Positions 45,608 to 57,061 of a stretch of 64,000 bases of DNA are shown one piece after another. This DNA comes from Muscardinus avellanarius. Its lineage: Eukaryota > Chordata > Mammalia > Rodentia > Gliridae. Location: contig OY726571.1 of the NCBI GenBank assembly GCA_963383645.1, positions 82,637,388 through 82,701,387 of the forward strand, in the 5' to 3' direction. The stretch's first letter is position 1; the number at the start of each line of letters is the position of its first letter. A model generated the notes under the pieces. That model searched no databases, was not told the origin of the DNA, and saw nothing but the letters and a program-made list of their open reading frames with translations. The position numbers and the translations under genes were made by a program.

Positions 45608-46198
45608 AAATTATTATAGAATTATTATATGATACAGCAAGAAATATTACCCGATCCAGCAAGCTAATTTCTAGGTACATACTTAAAAGAAGTGGCTGCA
45701 AAGACTTGAATAGATGTTTGTCCACCTGTAGCAGCATTATTTACAACAGCCAAAAGGTAGGAGCAACCCAAGTGTCCCTTGCCAGATGAACGCGTGAACA
45801 AAATGTGGTACATAGGCGTACAGTGAAGTATTATTGTTCACCATCAAAGAGGAAGGAAATTCTGACACGTGCTACATCATGAATGAATTGTGCTTAGTGA
45901 GAGAGACAGGACGTGAAAGGACAAATCCTGTGTGATTCCATTGGGAGGACGTTCCCCGAGCAGGCAAAGTCATAGAAATAGGAAGTAGATGGAGGTCGCC
46001 GGGAGCCGCTGGATGAGGTAACATAGGGAGTTAGTGCTGAATGAGAGTTTCGGATTTGCATGTTGAAAGAAGTCCTGGCAATGGATGGTGATGATGGTTA
46101 TACAACCACATGGATGTACCTAATGCCACAGAACCATACCCTTAAAAATAGGCAAGATGATACCTGTAGGCTATATGTATTTTTACCACAGTTTTAGA
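45608..46198 (+). mobile_element. L1M-type LINE 3' end
   Basis: acagccaaaaggtaggagca, acccaagtgtccc, gtgtgattccattggg, gatggtgatgatggttatac and cacagaaccatacccttaaa follow the L1M 3' UTR to its end. Confidence 0.85.
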
Positions 46199-46349
46199 AA
46201 GGGGAGATGAAAGAGCTTCTGGTATGCTATAACCCCTCCCTGAGTGGTCTCAGCCAGCATCCCCCGCACACCCGCACTGCAAGGACTTTCATCCACAGGC
46301 CATTCTGCAACTTCCCTTCCCCCGCAGGAAGAACCCACTCTCTGAAATG

Positions 46350-46351
<2 letters not shown>

Positions 46352-46397
<46 letters not shown>

Positions 46398-46568
46398 GTG
46401 GATTGAACACACAGAGGCATTTCACCTCTGAGATACACCCCTAGCACTTTTTATTTTTTTACTTTGAAACAGGGTCTTGCTAAGTTGCTGAAACTCACCT
46501 CAAACCTGCGATCTTCCTGTGTCAGCCTCCCCAGTACTGGGACTGCAGGTGAGCGCCACTGCTCCCGG
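46352..46568 (-). mobile_element. B1-dID SINE with (TG)n tail and TSD
   Basis: TG run to 46393, reversed dimer ending gctcccgg. Flanks ctctgaaatgct (46340-46351) and ctctgagatgct (46569-46580) differ at one base. Confidence 0.92.
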
Positions 46569-46580
46569 CTCTGAGATGCT

Positions 46581-47119
46581 CTTCCCTGCATTTCTCACCT
46601 CCTGTCCCACCCAGGCTTCAAGGCCTGCACCCAAGCTGCACTCCAGGACACCTTCTCCGTGGGCTTGCCCTCCATCTGGGCTTCTGTTGAATGGAGCCCA
46701 CAGCACTGACTTTGCTTCCAGGATAGTTGTGGCCCCAGGACCTTGGCAAAGGTCTGCACTAGGCCCTGACCTGGTGTATGAGTGGTAGGGTGTGGTCTTC
46801 CTTACCTCTGTGCATAGGTAAGCGCACTCTCTCGCCCCTGCATTGTCTCCCTCTTTACGGAGTGCCTGGATCATTTTGATTGCTCAGCAAACATCAGTTG
46901 AATGCACGTGGGTTAGGGAGTGAAATCAGAGGCCTGGTAAGAGTGAGGGCTGAAATTCCCCATGTCCCTCCCAGGGAGCCCGTGAAGACAGTGTGAAAAC
47001 ATACCAGTGCTTTCAGGCAGGTTGGTAATCAGCCATGGACTCCAACCCTAAAGCTCTCTTCTGTGCCCTGAACACCCAGAGCCACCAAATCCTCCACAAG
47101 CCTGTTGTGGCACAGACAG
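46581..47119. other. low-copy sequence, possible L2 trace
   Basis: gcatttctcacctcctgtcc near 46590 is weakly L2-like. No gene. Confidence 0.35.
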
Positions 47120-47470
47120 GGTTTGGAAAAGAATTTCTAAGACAAAGAGTAGAAATACAGATAGATTTATTTAGGGAAGCAACAATACACTTTCAAGGGA
47201 GAGTGAAGGCCATCTGTAGAGAGAGACAAAGAGGCAGCGAGAGATGCCCTGGGGGAAGCATCAATCTCCGTTCATAGGGAGCTTTGTAAAGGATGGACAT
47301 TGTTGAAGGGGAGGGGCGTGAGCTTGTTTCCTTGGATCATGGAGCAGACAGCAGGTGATGGCGGTCTCAGCATCTTCAGGCGGACATTATCTGATTGATG
47401 GATAGCACTTGTAATCTTGAGGTTGACATTAGCAACTGGCTGCTGCCCTGCTGGCTCTGAACATGCCTGT
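47120..47470. mobile_element. LTR-like repeat, related to 21.4 kb
   Basis: Shares aatttcta, gatttatttagg, tcaagggagag and gagagagaca in the same order with 21434-21540. Extends into a tggacattgttgaag, gcagacagcaggtg stretch. Family not named. Confidence 0.4.
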
Positions 47471-47905
47471 CACATGGGGCACCCAAGTGAAAGGTGCACT
47501 AGGAAAGGACCAAGGCTTCCGGCTACTGCTGCCAGCCAGTTAGCAGTGCCGGGCTCCTGAGGACCTCAGTCCACCCGCATGGCTTCCTAGAGCTCCCAGA
47601 AAGGGCTGGGCTGAGCAGAGCTCAGGCTGAACACGGGCGGTGATAATGGACTCTTTAGATTTAAAGCTACATACAGCCCCTCTTCCCTTCCAAGTTTGTT
47701 TCCTTTCTACCCATTTCTTTTATGTCTTCTATCCTACCTCCTTCCCTCCATCCCTTGATACATGGTTCACAGTTCCCTTTATGCCATTCCTACGCAAGGC
47801 ACCACAGAGCTCACATCTAAAGAGTGACCTCAGCACAGCACAAAGATCCTGGGGCCCCACTCCAGAATTTTAGCAAATGGCCAATCTGTCCTTTGGTGTT
47901 TTTAA
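47471..47905. other. low-copy sequence
   Basis: Nothing recognised. Confidence 0.4.
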
Positions 47906-47907
47906 AT

Positions 47908-48442
47908 ATAGTCACGTGCCATTTAACAACAGGGGCACACTCTGAAACACAGTGGTAGGCAATTTCATGTTGTGTGAACATCTGAGAGCGTACTGCACAG
48001 ACCCCAATGGTCTATGCCGATCACTCAACACGAAAGGCCTCTGACAATCAAGAGGAGTGAGAAGCACAGAGGGCTGAAGCTGTAGTCAGCATCCGGTGGA
48101 GGCTGTGTTGTAGTAAACAATTTTTATTAGTAGGAGTACACTCCATAATAATCTTAAAAGTATAGTAGGGTAAATACTTAAACCAGCAACATAGTTATTT
48201 CTTGGCATTATCAACTACCATGCAGCGTATGTAATTGTATGTGCTGTACTTTTTTGTGACCTGTCGCACGGTCGGTTTGTCCACACCGGGGTCACCACCA
48301 ACACATAAGGAATGTACTGTGCTGTGACCTGATGGTCAGTACGGTGTCACTAGATGATAGGGATCGTTCAGCCCCTTGTTATCTCATGGGGCACTATGTG
48401 TGGTCTTTGGTAGACCAAGATATCATTGCAGTGCGTGACTGT
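47908..48442 (+). mobile_element. Tigger-like DNA transposon
   Basis: Ends are inverted relatives (gtcacgtgccatttaacaac and cagtgcgtgactgta) with TA at both edges, as expected of pogo/Tigger-type insertion. Internal words such as cataaggaatgtactgtgct and cactagatgatagggatcgt agree with the family seen at 28306. About 535 bp, non-coding. Confidence 0.75.
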
Positions 48443-48643
48443 ATTTTGTGATGGAATTCTGTTGTGTGTTGAGAACTCTGGGGAGGAGTAAACAGATGGG
48501 AAGCACACACCCCTGGAGAGCCACAGGTTAAGAACGTACTGGCCCCACCTCCAGGCTCTTTCATGGAGATGTGGCCCCGGTGCCCTAAGCAGGCAAGTTT
48601 TTGATGCTCCAACTCCCCAGGAGACACTCAAAGAGTGATAGGT

Positions 48644-48813
48644 AGCCAGGAGTGGTGAAGTAAGCCTGTAATCCCAGTGCTTGGGAGGCTGACACAGGAG
48701 GATTACATGTTGGAGGCCAGCCTCAGAAGTGTGATGACATCCTGTTTCAAAATAAAAGCTATTTATTTTGGGCTGGGGCTATAGCTCAGAGGTAGAATGC
48801 ACCTGGGTTAGTC

Positions 48814-48867
<54 letters not shown>
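48644..48867 (+). mobile_element. B1-dID SINE with (CA)n tail
   Basis: Complete dimer from gtagccaggagtgg. The tail is a (CA)n run (48815-48867). Confidence 0.92.
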
Positions 48868-48868
<1 letters not shown>

Positions 48869-49572
48869 CAGCCTCCAGTGTACAAACAGCTCTTGGCCCT
48901 GGAAAGCTTTCTATCCAGCTCCTCAGGATAGCTCTGGACAGCATGGTCTGGAATCGGGGAAGACAGTGCAGGAAGCAACCCACCGACCAAGGGCAGGCCA
49001 CTGTCCCCCCAAGCAGCCTTAAAGAGAAGGAGGAATGTCGCACACAGTAAGGTTTCCTTTTTCTTTTTTTCCTTAAACAACACTGTCCTATTGTTTTGTT
49101 TTTTTAAGTAGTGCTAAAGCTGGGTGTTTTTAAATTCCCAGCAGGGCCTGAAGGAAGACTACCTTAGAATTCTACAAAAGGGATCTTTGCTATTATCTTC
49201 AAATGCAGACATCCTGAGTAACTGCAGGCTGGTTTGGACCTGCAAGATTAGAAGGGAGAACAGTGAAGTCATTTACAGGATTCATTAGGATATGAGTCAG
49301 TGCAATTCGTCAGATTCTCTGATATTGCCTTTCATGCTAATTTTTAAATGGCAGAGGCGATGGGGGGCTGGAAACCAGTGTTCTGTGTCCTTTTGCTAGG
49401 AGAAGAGGAATAACATCGAACATAGACTAGTAAGTGATCAATGGCACTTCTGGGGCTCCTAGTGATTGTCCAGATCTCAGCAGGTTGGCAAGACAGAGAG
49501 CTTCTGGTGTCCACAGCCACGAAGAGCTTGAGAAATAAAGTCAGATGAATATTCTCATACATAAATAAAACA
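48868..49572. other. low-copy sequence
   Basis: Nothing recognised. Confidence 0.4.
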
Positions 49573-49573
49573 A

Positions 49574-49620
<47 letters not shown>
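49573..49620. repeat. (CA)n microsatellite
   Basis: About 24 CA units, free of an adjoining SINE. Confidence 0.97.
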
Positions 49621-49621
<1 letters not shown>

Positions 49622-50084
49622 GATGCATGTCCTAATGCTGTGTAAAAATAATAATGTGAATGTGGTTTCAAAGGTAGACAGGTATTTCAGTTATGAATAA
49701 AGGAATACAAGCTGAAATGATCTTACCATCAGCGGAGCCAAGTTCACTTAAACATACCCTGCTTTCCTGGTAAAGAAGGGCCTACATTTTCATGGCAAGC
49801 GGGCAGCCCCAGAGAAGATGAGCCTACACGTTGGCACACACTTCCCCGTGCGAGTCGTGACACATCTTTGCTGATTTCATCTCATTTTGTTTTCCTGGAA
49901 GGGACTTCGAGCTTCTTGCAAGAAAATTACACGGTGGTGGTAGGAAAAAGAAAATGACAACAGAGACCAGCTCTGAGGGGTAGGGAGGAGTGCCCTGGGA
50001 GTTGGAAACCATTTCTTCCCCGCTTTGCTGCCAGGTATCACTATGGATCTATTTATTTGGCGCAGAAAAGAGCTGACACCAAAG
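49621..50084. other. low-copy sequence
   Basis: Nothing recognised. Confidence 0.4.
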
Positions 50085-50099
50085 TCTCCCCGAGGAATT

Positions 50100-50399
50100 T
50101 TTTTTTTTTTTTTTTTTTTGTGGTACTGGGGTTCCTGGAAGCCCATCTACCTCCGGGCTACACTCCCATACCTATTTTATATATTTTTTTAAATTTGCCG
50201 GGCGTGGTGGCGCATGCTTGTAATCCCAGCATTTGGGAGGCTGAGACCTGGAGGATCGCAGTTCACGGACAGCCTCAGCTACTTAGTGAGGCCCTCCGCA
50301 ACTCAGTGAGCCCTGGTTCCAAAATAAAGAATAAAAAATAAAGAACGGGGTGTAGCTCAGAGGTCAAATGCCCCTGAGTTCCATCCCCAGACCTACAAA

Positions 50400-50446
<47 letters not shown>

Positions 50447-50556
50447 ATGTGTAAACAGGGTCTCTTAAGCCAGCAAGGCTGGCTCCGAACCAGCATGATC
50501 CTCCTGTCTCCACTTCCCAAGCGCGGGGATTACAAGCATGCGCCACCACACCCGGC
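50100..50556 (-). mobile_element. young-type B1-dID SINE, interrupted, perfect TSD
   Basis: The outer element occupies 50100-50196 and 50449-50556 (tctcttaagccagcaaggct after the gap) and ends acccggc. TSD tctccccgaggaatt at 50085-50099 and 50557-50571. A second SINE sits in its linker. Confidence 0.93.
50197..50448 (+). mobile_element. inner B1-dID SINE inserted in a SINE
   Basis: Complete dimer from gccgggcgtggtggcgc with an (AAAT)n tail (50397-50448), inserted in opposite orientation into the A/T-rich linker of the outer copy. Confidence 0.92.
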
Positions 50557-50571
50557 TCTCCCCGAGGAATT

Positions 50572-50988
50572 CTGTGGGACAAGGGCAAGAAGAGTGATTC
50601 CAAGAGAGGACAGACATGAGTTCTCTGTCTTCCTTGTCTTCTCCTTGGCCACCCTCTGCCCCACCTAGAGAAGCGGTACTCATCAGCTGCTCAGTGGCCG
50701 GCAGTGTGTCACCAGGGAAAGACCTGGCAGAGTGCAGGTCCCGAGGGGGGGCCCAGCTGGTTCCCTGGAGGGCCTGCAGGGGCCCTGGAGAAGCACTGCT
50801 TGGGGGTCACAATCGGGGAGGCCACTCCACACTGTCACACCTTCCTGCCTGGGTCTTCTTCCCATTCCTCTCTCTTAGACAATTATTTTACTAGTATTTC
50901 TTTAGTATTTTAAATAAACAGAAAATCTTCAGTTTTGAGTTCCATGGAGCAAAAACTCAAGCCAAACCAAAGTCAAAACTCGGCCAAA
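50572..50988. other. low-copy GC-rich sequence
   Basis: Overlapping open frames up to 92 codons without domains. Confidence 0.4.
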
Positions 50989-50989
50989 C

Positions 50990-51020
<31 letters not shown>
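50989..51020. repeat. poly(A) run
   Basis: About 30 consecutive A residues after a caaaccaaa-rich stretch (50950-50990). It could be the tail of a retrocopy that is not otherwise recognised. Confidence 0.9.
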
Positions 51021-51023
<3 letters not shown>

Positions 51024-52069
51024 GCTTCGCCCACATCATATTTCCAGCTCTCCACCTGAGTCAAAGGTTCTGTCATAGTGGGGGAAAAGCTCATAGCCTC
51101 TTCGATCCTCTCCTGGGTCCCCAAATCTTGAATCAAGTGTACGTTCCTTTTCCATGTTCTCTCTCCCAGGCCCTCTCTGTTTCTACCAGTACTTCTTCAG
51201 TCCTCAGACACCATCTACTCTCCTGGCATAGCCGAAGGCTGTCCCCAACAGTGCCACCTCCACACAGGGCCAACAGCCCTCCAGGACGGATCTGCTCCTA
51301 TTACACCCGCCCAACACAGGGGCATGCACACACATGTACACTCAGCACATGCCCAACACACATGTAATACACACACAACATGTAAATTAAACAATTAAAT
51401 GGTTAAAGTCATATCTGGAATTATAAATGGTTAAATGAACACGGTATTTGCAATACTGACATTTAAGTGTAACATATAAAAAATAGCATAACTATTCCTC
51501 AAAAAAGTCTTAATATGCTACCAATTACATTCGTTGAATCAAAATTCTTAGAAGATATCAAGGTCCATCATATCTCAAAGCCATTATCTAAAAGAAAAAA
51601 AATATAGTGACTATTTTATCCAATTGCTTTTTTGTTTATTGAGAATAAAACACCAAAGAAACATTTCCATTATCATTTTAAAACCAAATATGAAAGTTTC
51701 AAGGAATTGAGTCCATAGTCCAGTTTTGATACCTTAAATATGGCTCATTTCAAGCTGCATTTTAACATCTGTTGTTTGCTCAAACCAACACAATATAACA
51801 GGTTACTTTTCAATTGGTTTGTCAAAAAGTTATGTTTTTCATGTAAAATTAAGGTATGCAAAATGACACAAGCCATTCCTTAAATGAGAAAAAGCAAAAA
51901 TCTGAATCAAATTATGATTGTCATTAATATTAAATTTGAAACATTTTATAACACTTTCTTTGATATGGTAGTGATCTACAATAGGATATTAAAATCAAGA
52001 TAATGTTTGGTTGGTGTTCTGTGTGAGAGGGGTATGTGGGTTGGAAACAGCATCTTTTCTCTAACTTGG
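51021..52069. other. 1 kb low-copy sequence, AT-rich from 51.4 kb
   Basis: The second half is AT-rich and free of recognised repeats. No gene. See findings. Confidence 0.45.
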
Positions 52070-52505
52070 TGTATGAGTCCGTTTTCTGCTCCTATAAAAA
52101 ATATGTGAGGCTAAGTACTTGATAAAGAAAAGAGTTTTTTTTTAGCTCACAGTTCTGCAGGATTAAGAGCATAGTGCTGGCTTCTCCTTGGTCCTGATGA
52201 AGACCTCATGGTGGGCGGCCTCACAATGATGGGAACACACAGTACAGGAAAGATCACATGGAGAGACAGGAAACCAGGGACCAAGGAGGGGCCAGGCTCC
52301 CCCTTTTATAACATCCTACCCTCACGGGAACAACTCATTCCCAGAGACCAGCATTAATCCCTTCCAAGGGCAGCAGCCCCATAACCTAATCGCCTGGCCT
52401 CAGGCCCCGCCTCTTAAAGGTTCCGCCACCTCCTACCGCCACGCTGAGAATTCAGCTTCCCTTCCATACATGAACCTTTCGGGGACAAACTGTTTCTGAA
52501 CCTCG
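52070..52505 (-). mobile_element. MST-like MaLR solo LTR
   Basis: Reversed LTR: gagtccgttttctgctccta, agctcacagttctgcagg, gcctcacaatgatgggaac, acctaatcgcctggcctc, and a closing cggggacaaac. About 430 bp, no coding part. Confidence 0.8.
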
Positions 52506-52538
52506 GTACTTGGTTATTGTTCAGAATCACAGTTTGCT

Positions 52539-52754
52539 AGCCAGGCATGGTGGCGCACGCTTGTAATCCCCGTGCTTGGGAGGCTGAGACAGGAGATTGC
52601 TCAGGTTCAAAGCCAGCCTCAGCTACTTAGTGAGGCTCTCAGCTACTTAGTGAGGCTCTCAGCAACTTAGTGAGACCCAGTTCCAAATAAAGTATAAAAT
52701 AGGTCTGGGAGTATAGCCCGGAGGTAGAAAAGCCCCTAGTTTCTACCCCCAGTA

Positions 52755-52794
<40 letters not shown>

Positions 52795-52815
52795 GCACAC
52801 ACACGCACACACACA
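52539..52815 (+). mobile_element. B1-dID SINE with (CA)n tail and TSD
   Basis: A dimer with a 27-bp internal duplication (ctacttagtgaggctctcag twice), tail (CA)n with CG-containing interruptions. Flanks cagaatcacagtttgct (52522-52538) and cagaatcagtttgct (52816-52830) differ by a CA. Confidence 0.92.
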
Positions 52816-52884
52816 CAGAATCAGTTTGCTTATTAAACAAAGAGATTTCTGTTTTTCAACCAGATCTAGAACACAGTCTCCAAA

Positions 52885-52950
52885 GAGGGATGCTGGACAC
52901 CTCTGCTGTTAATAAGCATCCCAGATAATTATGCTGATGAATCTGATGAG
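52885..52950 (+). mobile_element. MER5-like fragment
   Basis: tgctgttaataagcatccca then gataattatgctgatg is like the MER5 3' part. Confidence 0.45.
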
Positions 52951-53129
52951 GGAAATACCCATCTGGTCAGAAAGAGGTCCCGGAGGCAACCAGATGCTGG
53001 AAAAGCAGGTTTGCTGGTTGCAGAACAGAAGGAGGTCAGATCTGAGTGGGATCCTACCCCGTAAGATCCCAAAGAGCTGGGGTAAGGCAGAGGACCTGGA
53101 AGGGACAGAGGAGTATGAGGCAGGATTAA

Positions 53130-53330
53130 AGATGCAGGTATTGCAGTCAAGCAGACCCAACTGCCAACCTCACATCTGTCTCTTACCATGCGACTTTGGG
53201 ACAGTTACTGGCCTTAGATTCCTCATTCATACAACTTTGATTTAAAAAGAAATTCCTAGGGTTGTGGTAAAGATTAAATGAAATCATCCAAGAAAAGCAT
53301 TTGGATCTACAGTCGCTAATCAAAGAGACT
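53130..53330 (+). mobile_element. MIR SINE
   Basis: catctgtctcttaccatgcg, actttgggacagttac, agattcctcattcataca, agggttgtggtaaagattaa follow the MIR body in order. Confidence 0.8.
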
Positions 53331-53523
53331 GGGAATGGCATTGAAGAGTGATTTTTTACTTTGCCTTTGACCTATTTCGGCAAAATTATTAGTTTTTTTT
53401 TTTAATGGTTACTTGCCTGCTATCCTACTCTTATAAGAATGGACTGTTTATACCTAAGTCCAGCCAACCTGAGAACCTCTACCTTTCACTCAGCCAGTGC
53501 TTCAATAATTAACCCCTCTTTCT

Positions 53524-53723
53524 TTTTATTTTTATTTTTTGGTGGTACTGGGGTTCCTGGAAGCCCTTCTACCTCCGGGCTACACTCCCAGACCTATTTT
53601 TACATTTTTATTTGGAAACAGGGTCTCCTAAGCCAGCGCGCGTGGCTGGCTTCAAACTTGCGCGATCCTCCTGTCTCTGCCTCCCAAGCGCGGGGATTGC
53701 AAGCGTGCGCCACCACATCTGGC
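53524..53723 (-). mobile_element. young-type B1-dID SINE, perfect 16-bp TSD
   Basis: Reversed dimer with agggtctcctaagccagc, ending acatctggc. TSD attaacccctctttct at 53508-53523 and 53724-53739. Confidence 0.95.
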
Positions 53724-53802
53724 ATTAACCCCTCTTTCTGAGCCTGGAAATTATTATTCTTTAGTCAAATTAGAACATTTGGTAATGGGTTAACAGTGCT
53801 GT

Positions 53803-54003
53803 GTTTTTGTCTCTATTGTTTTTGGTTTTTTTTTGGGGGGGGTTCTGGGGATTGAGCCCAGGGGCATTCTTTCTCCCAGTTACACCCCCAGACCTTTTAT
53901 TTTTTAGTTTGAAACAGGGTCTCACTAAGTTACTGAGGTTGGCCTTGAATCTGTGATCTCCCTGTCTCTGTACTAGGATTACAGGCATGACCCACCTCAC
54001 ACA
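53803..54003 (-). mobile_element. B1-dID SINE with probable TSD
   Basis: Reversed dimer from ttctggggattgagccc. Flanks acagtgctgt (53793-53802) and atagtgctgt (54004-54013). Confidence 0.88.
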
Positions 54004-54013
54004 ATAGTGCTGT

Positions 54014-54974
54014 TCTTTTAACATAGTTTCTGCAGGATTTTCTGGGTGAAAACGGGTGTCCTACAGAAAGGGAGTCTTATAACACATCCCTATGTGGGGG
54101 GGAAAAAAAGAAGCCAAGTTAGAGGTTGTAGTGCTGCCTATGCTGAGATCTTAGATATAATTCACACTAAATGTGTTCTTCTATTTAACATCTTTCAGTG
54201 ATGGAAATGTAATTGTCAGCTTGGCTTACCAATTGGAGGTACAATTCTAAAGACTCACTGTAACTCACTGGAAGCAAGCAGGCTGGTAATGAGATTAGAG
54301 GCTCATTTCTCAGGCATCACACAGAATAAAATACATATTCAAATGCCCTCCTGTGGTCTTCAGGAGGCCAGCTCTGTGCAACCCAGTCGATGTTATGCAA
54401 ATACCATGCATGTGTATTAGTCAGGAAAGTGATGGGAGATAGCAAGGAAGTCATATTAAGACCTCTCTTTTCTTTAAAGAAAAGGTGTGAGTGGTTTGGA
54501 ATTGGTAGGATGCCTCCACCTCCTCTCTGGTCCAGACTGGCTCTGCAGAATACCAAGGGATGTGCAGCTCTGGGGAAACATGCAAATGAGCCCGCCTGGC
54601 GCTGAACATGCAAAGCGAGCAGCCTGCAATCAAGTGAACAGGAGAGAAAAGAATGAAATGATTATTTCCCTCTTTGTCCCTTGTGGTTAGGCATGGTTAC
54701 TCGCCATCTATTGTTAGAGCTGATTGTATTTTCCTATCTCCACCTTCCCTCCAGACGCTCTTAGCTGCTTAAAATTATTAGCATATTTCAGCAGAAATCC
54801 TGACGGCAGAAGTATGTCACATGATGATAATATTTTTATCAGAGGAAGGATATTGGAAGTTTGGGACACGCCTGTTCACAAAGTTATACATTCATGGACA
54901 CTCCTCTTGGTGGATTCTTTCCTCCTGGTGTATAGATTGACTAAAATCCAGAAAGAGGAATATGTAAAGTGAAG
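54014..54974. other. low-copy sequence
   Basis: No gene. A tempting splice-like block at 54199-54237 was rejected. Confidence 0.4.
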
Positions 54975-55044
54975 TGTGTGTGTGTGTGTTACTGGGGATT
55001 GAACTCAGGGCCATTCTACCTTGGAGCTATACCCCAGCCCTATT

Positions 55045-55083
<39 letters not shown>

Positions 55084-55229
55084 GAGACAGGATCTTGCTA
55101 AATTGTTGAGGGCGTCACCAAGTTGCTGAGGGTATCGGCTAAGTTGTTGAAGTTGGCTTCAAATCTGCAATCTTCCTGTCTCAGCTTTCCAAGTACTTGG
55201 ATTACAGGCATGTGCCACCATGGCCAGCC
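54975..55229 (-). mobile_element. B1-dID SINE with (TTTA)n linker
   Basis: Short TG tail, ID half, (TTTA)n tract (55040-55082), B1 half with an extra block of the ttgctgaggg type, ending tggccagcc. Confidence 0.88.
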
Positions 55230-55528
55230 TGCGTAAGTAAATTTTATAAGGATTACATGAATAAATCCAATGTGACATTTTAAACTTACTAGGAAGGTTT
55301 AAAATGAGCACCCAGATTGTGAACTCAATCTGTAAGTAGACTTATTACCATGGAAAAAGTTTCCCTTAAAAATGGGTGAGAAAGTTGGGGAAGAAATAAA
55401 TGGTGTGGTGGTGGGGTGAGGGTGGTGGGGTAGAGGAAATCCTGAGTTTAGTCCTCAACATGAAAAAAAACATAAAAACAACAACAACAAAAGGTTATGA
55501 TGTCTGGGTGTATAGAAAAAACTCAAAA
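55230..55528. other. low-copy sequence
   Basis: Nothing recognised. Confidence 0.35.
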
Positions 55529-55760
55529 GCCGGGCATGGTGGCGCACGCTTGTAATCCCAGCATTCGGGAGGCTGAGACAGGAGGATCGCGGTTCGCGGC
55601 CAGCCTCAGCTACTTAGTGAGGCCTTCTGCAACTCAGTGAGACCCTGTTTCAAAATAAAGAATAAAAAATAGGGCAGGGGGTGTAGCTCAGAGGTTAAAT
55701 GTCCCTAAGTTTGATCCCCAGAACCGCAGAAAAACAAACAAACAAAAACAACAACAACAA
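55529..55760 (+). mobile_element. B1-dID SINE, CpG-retaining
   Basis: Dimer from gccgggcatggtggcgc retaining several CpGs (gatcgcggttcgcggcc). A/C-rich tail. Flanks share an aaaaa-ctcaaa motif. Confidence 0.92.
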
Positions 55761-55862
55761 AAAAACCCTCAAACTTTATTCTCCAGGTAGCATTCTGCAG
55801 AAAATACCGTGTGGTCACTAACAAAACGTTGAACAATACTATGAAGAGTTCACTTTGATTAC

Positions 55863-55914
55863 AGTTAGGGATGTGGTTACTATTACTTACATTACACTAT
55901 AAATTTCTTCTACT
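55863..55914 (+). repeat. inverted repeat A, left arm
   Basis: About 52 bases (attacactataaattt inside) pair in inverted orientation with 57773-57823 with roughly four or five differences. Confidence 0.8.
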
Positions 55915-56044
55915 CAGAAAACAAAACCAGGTGGAATTAAAAGCTGACATATGAACTTACCAGAGGCACCAGATGACCAGCTTCTAGAATATCCACTTTC
56001 CTTCCCTGCAATGTCTGAGAGTTGGAAATTCATGCTTAGTCTGA

Positions 56045-56420
56045 CATACGAGCTTTCTAATACTATAACAAATACCCGAGAAAACCTTATAAGGAGAAAA
56101 GGTTTATTTGGGCTTGTAATTTCCAAGGTTTCAGTCTACGACTGATTGTCCCTGTTGCTTTGGACCTGTGGAAAGGCAGCACATCATGGTAGAAGTACAT
56201 GCTGGAAAAAAGCCACGAACTTCACGGCCAGAGCTCAAAAGAGAGAAAGAGGAAGAGATCAGGGTCCCACAATCTCCTTTGAGGGAATACCTCCAACGAC
56301 CTAAAGACCTCTCCCTAGGCCCCACCTCTTAAAGACTCCACCACCTTCCCAAGCACCAAGCTGGGGGCCAAGGCATTAACACATGGACCTTTGGAGAACA
56401 TTTCAGCTCCAAAGTACAAC
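56045..56420 (-). mobile_element. MaLR-like solo LTR
   Basis: Reversed LTR: ctataacaaatacccgag, aaaggtttatttgggctt, aaggcagcacatcatgg, agggtcccacaatctcc, cttaaagactccaccac, acacatggacctttggag. Same subgroup as 1870-2135. Confidence 0.75.
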
Positions 56421-56429
56421 TGTTAACAA

Positions 56430-56570
56430 ATCTAATTTTTTTTTAGGTACCCACAGCCTATTTTTTTTAATTATTTACTTTGAAACAAGATCTCACTAAG
56501 TTGCTGAGGCTGTCCGTGAACCCAGATCCTCCTGTCTCAGCCTCCCAAATGCTAGAATTACAAAACTCCA
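56430..56570 (-). mobile_element. B1 half SINE
   Basis: T-rich start and the reversed B1 half without a proper head. Confidence 0.8.
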
Positions 56571-56861
56571 AATTTTAAAAAGAAAAAAAAAAAAAAAAAA
56601 CCCTGACTACCTAGTTTCTTCTCAAGACCTAGAATTATTATTCATTTTTTTAAGTTCAGAAGCAGCCAACAGAACAAAAGAATTCTCCACAGCTATGGCA
56701 ATTGCACTCACTGGATAAATAAATTAATGAGTGTTGAAGGGCTGCAATAGGCGTGGACAAAGAAGGACTTACAGGGAAGGTAAGAGCGTGCTAGATGAAG
56801 TTTTTGAAAGTAGAAGCTTAGATGGAAAAATAAAAAATAAACACAAACAAACACTGTAACA

Positions 56862-57061
56862 AATGTTCCTGAGTTTAATCCTTAACACATGCACGCATGT
56901 ACACACACACACACACATACACACACGCACGCATTTTAATAAGGTAGATAGAAATGTTTCTATATATCCAAGTTGTCCCATATTATTGCTGCATTGCACA
57001 AAAGTCTTGTACCATCTTCTCTGAAGCTGCCCTACTGCCTTCTGCTTCATGAGATTTATTA
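56862..57061 (-). repeat. inverted repeat B, left arm
   Basis: Complementary to 58255-58457 at close to 90% over the 130-bp non-microsatellite core. It includes a CA run (56895-56930) and about 20 bases of SINE tail end (aatgttcctgag), so the copied unit spans a SINE junction. Confidence 0.88.

Noticed and set aside
54199..54237. Block with a fair acceptor (aacatctttcag) and a weak gtacaa donor
   Set aside because: Donor is poor, and the gtcagcttggct stretch may belong to an old repeat.
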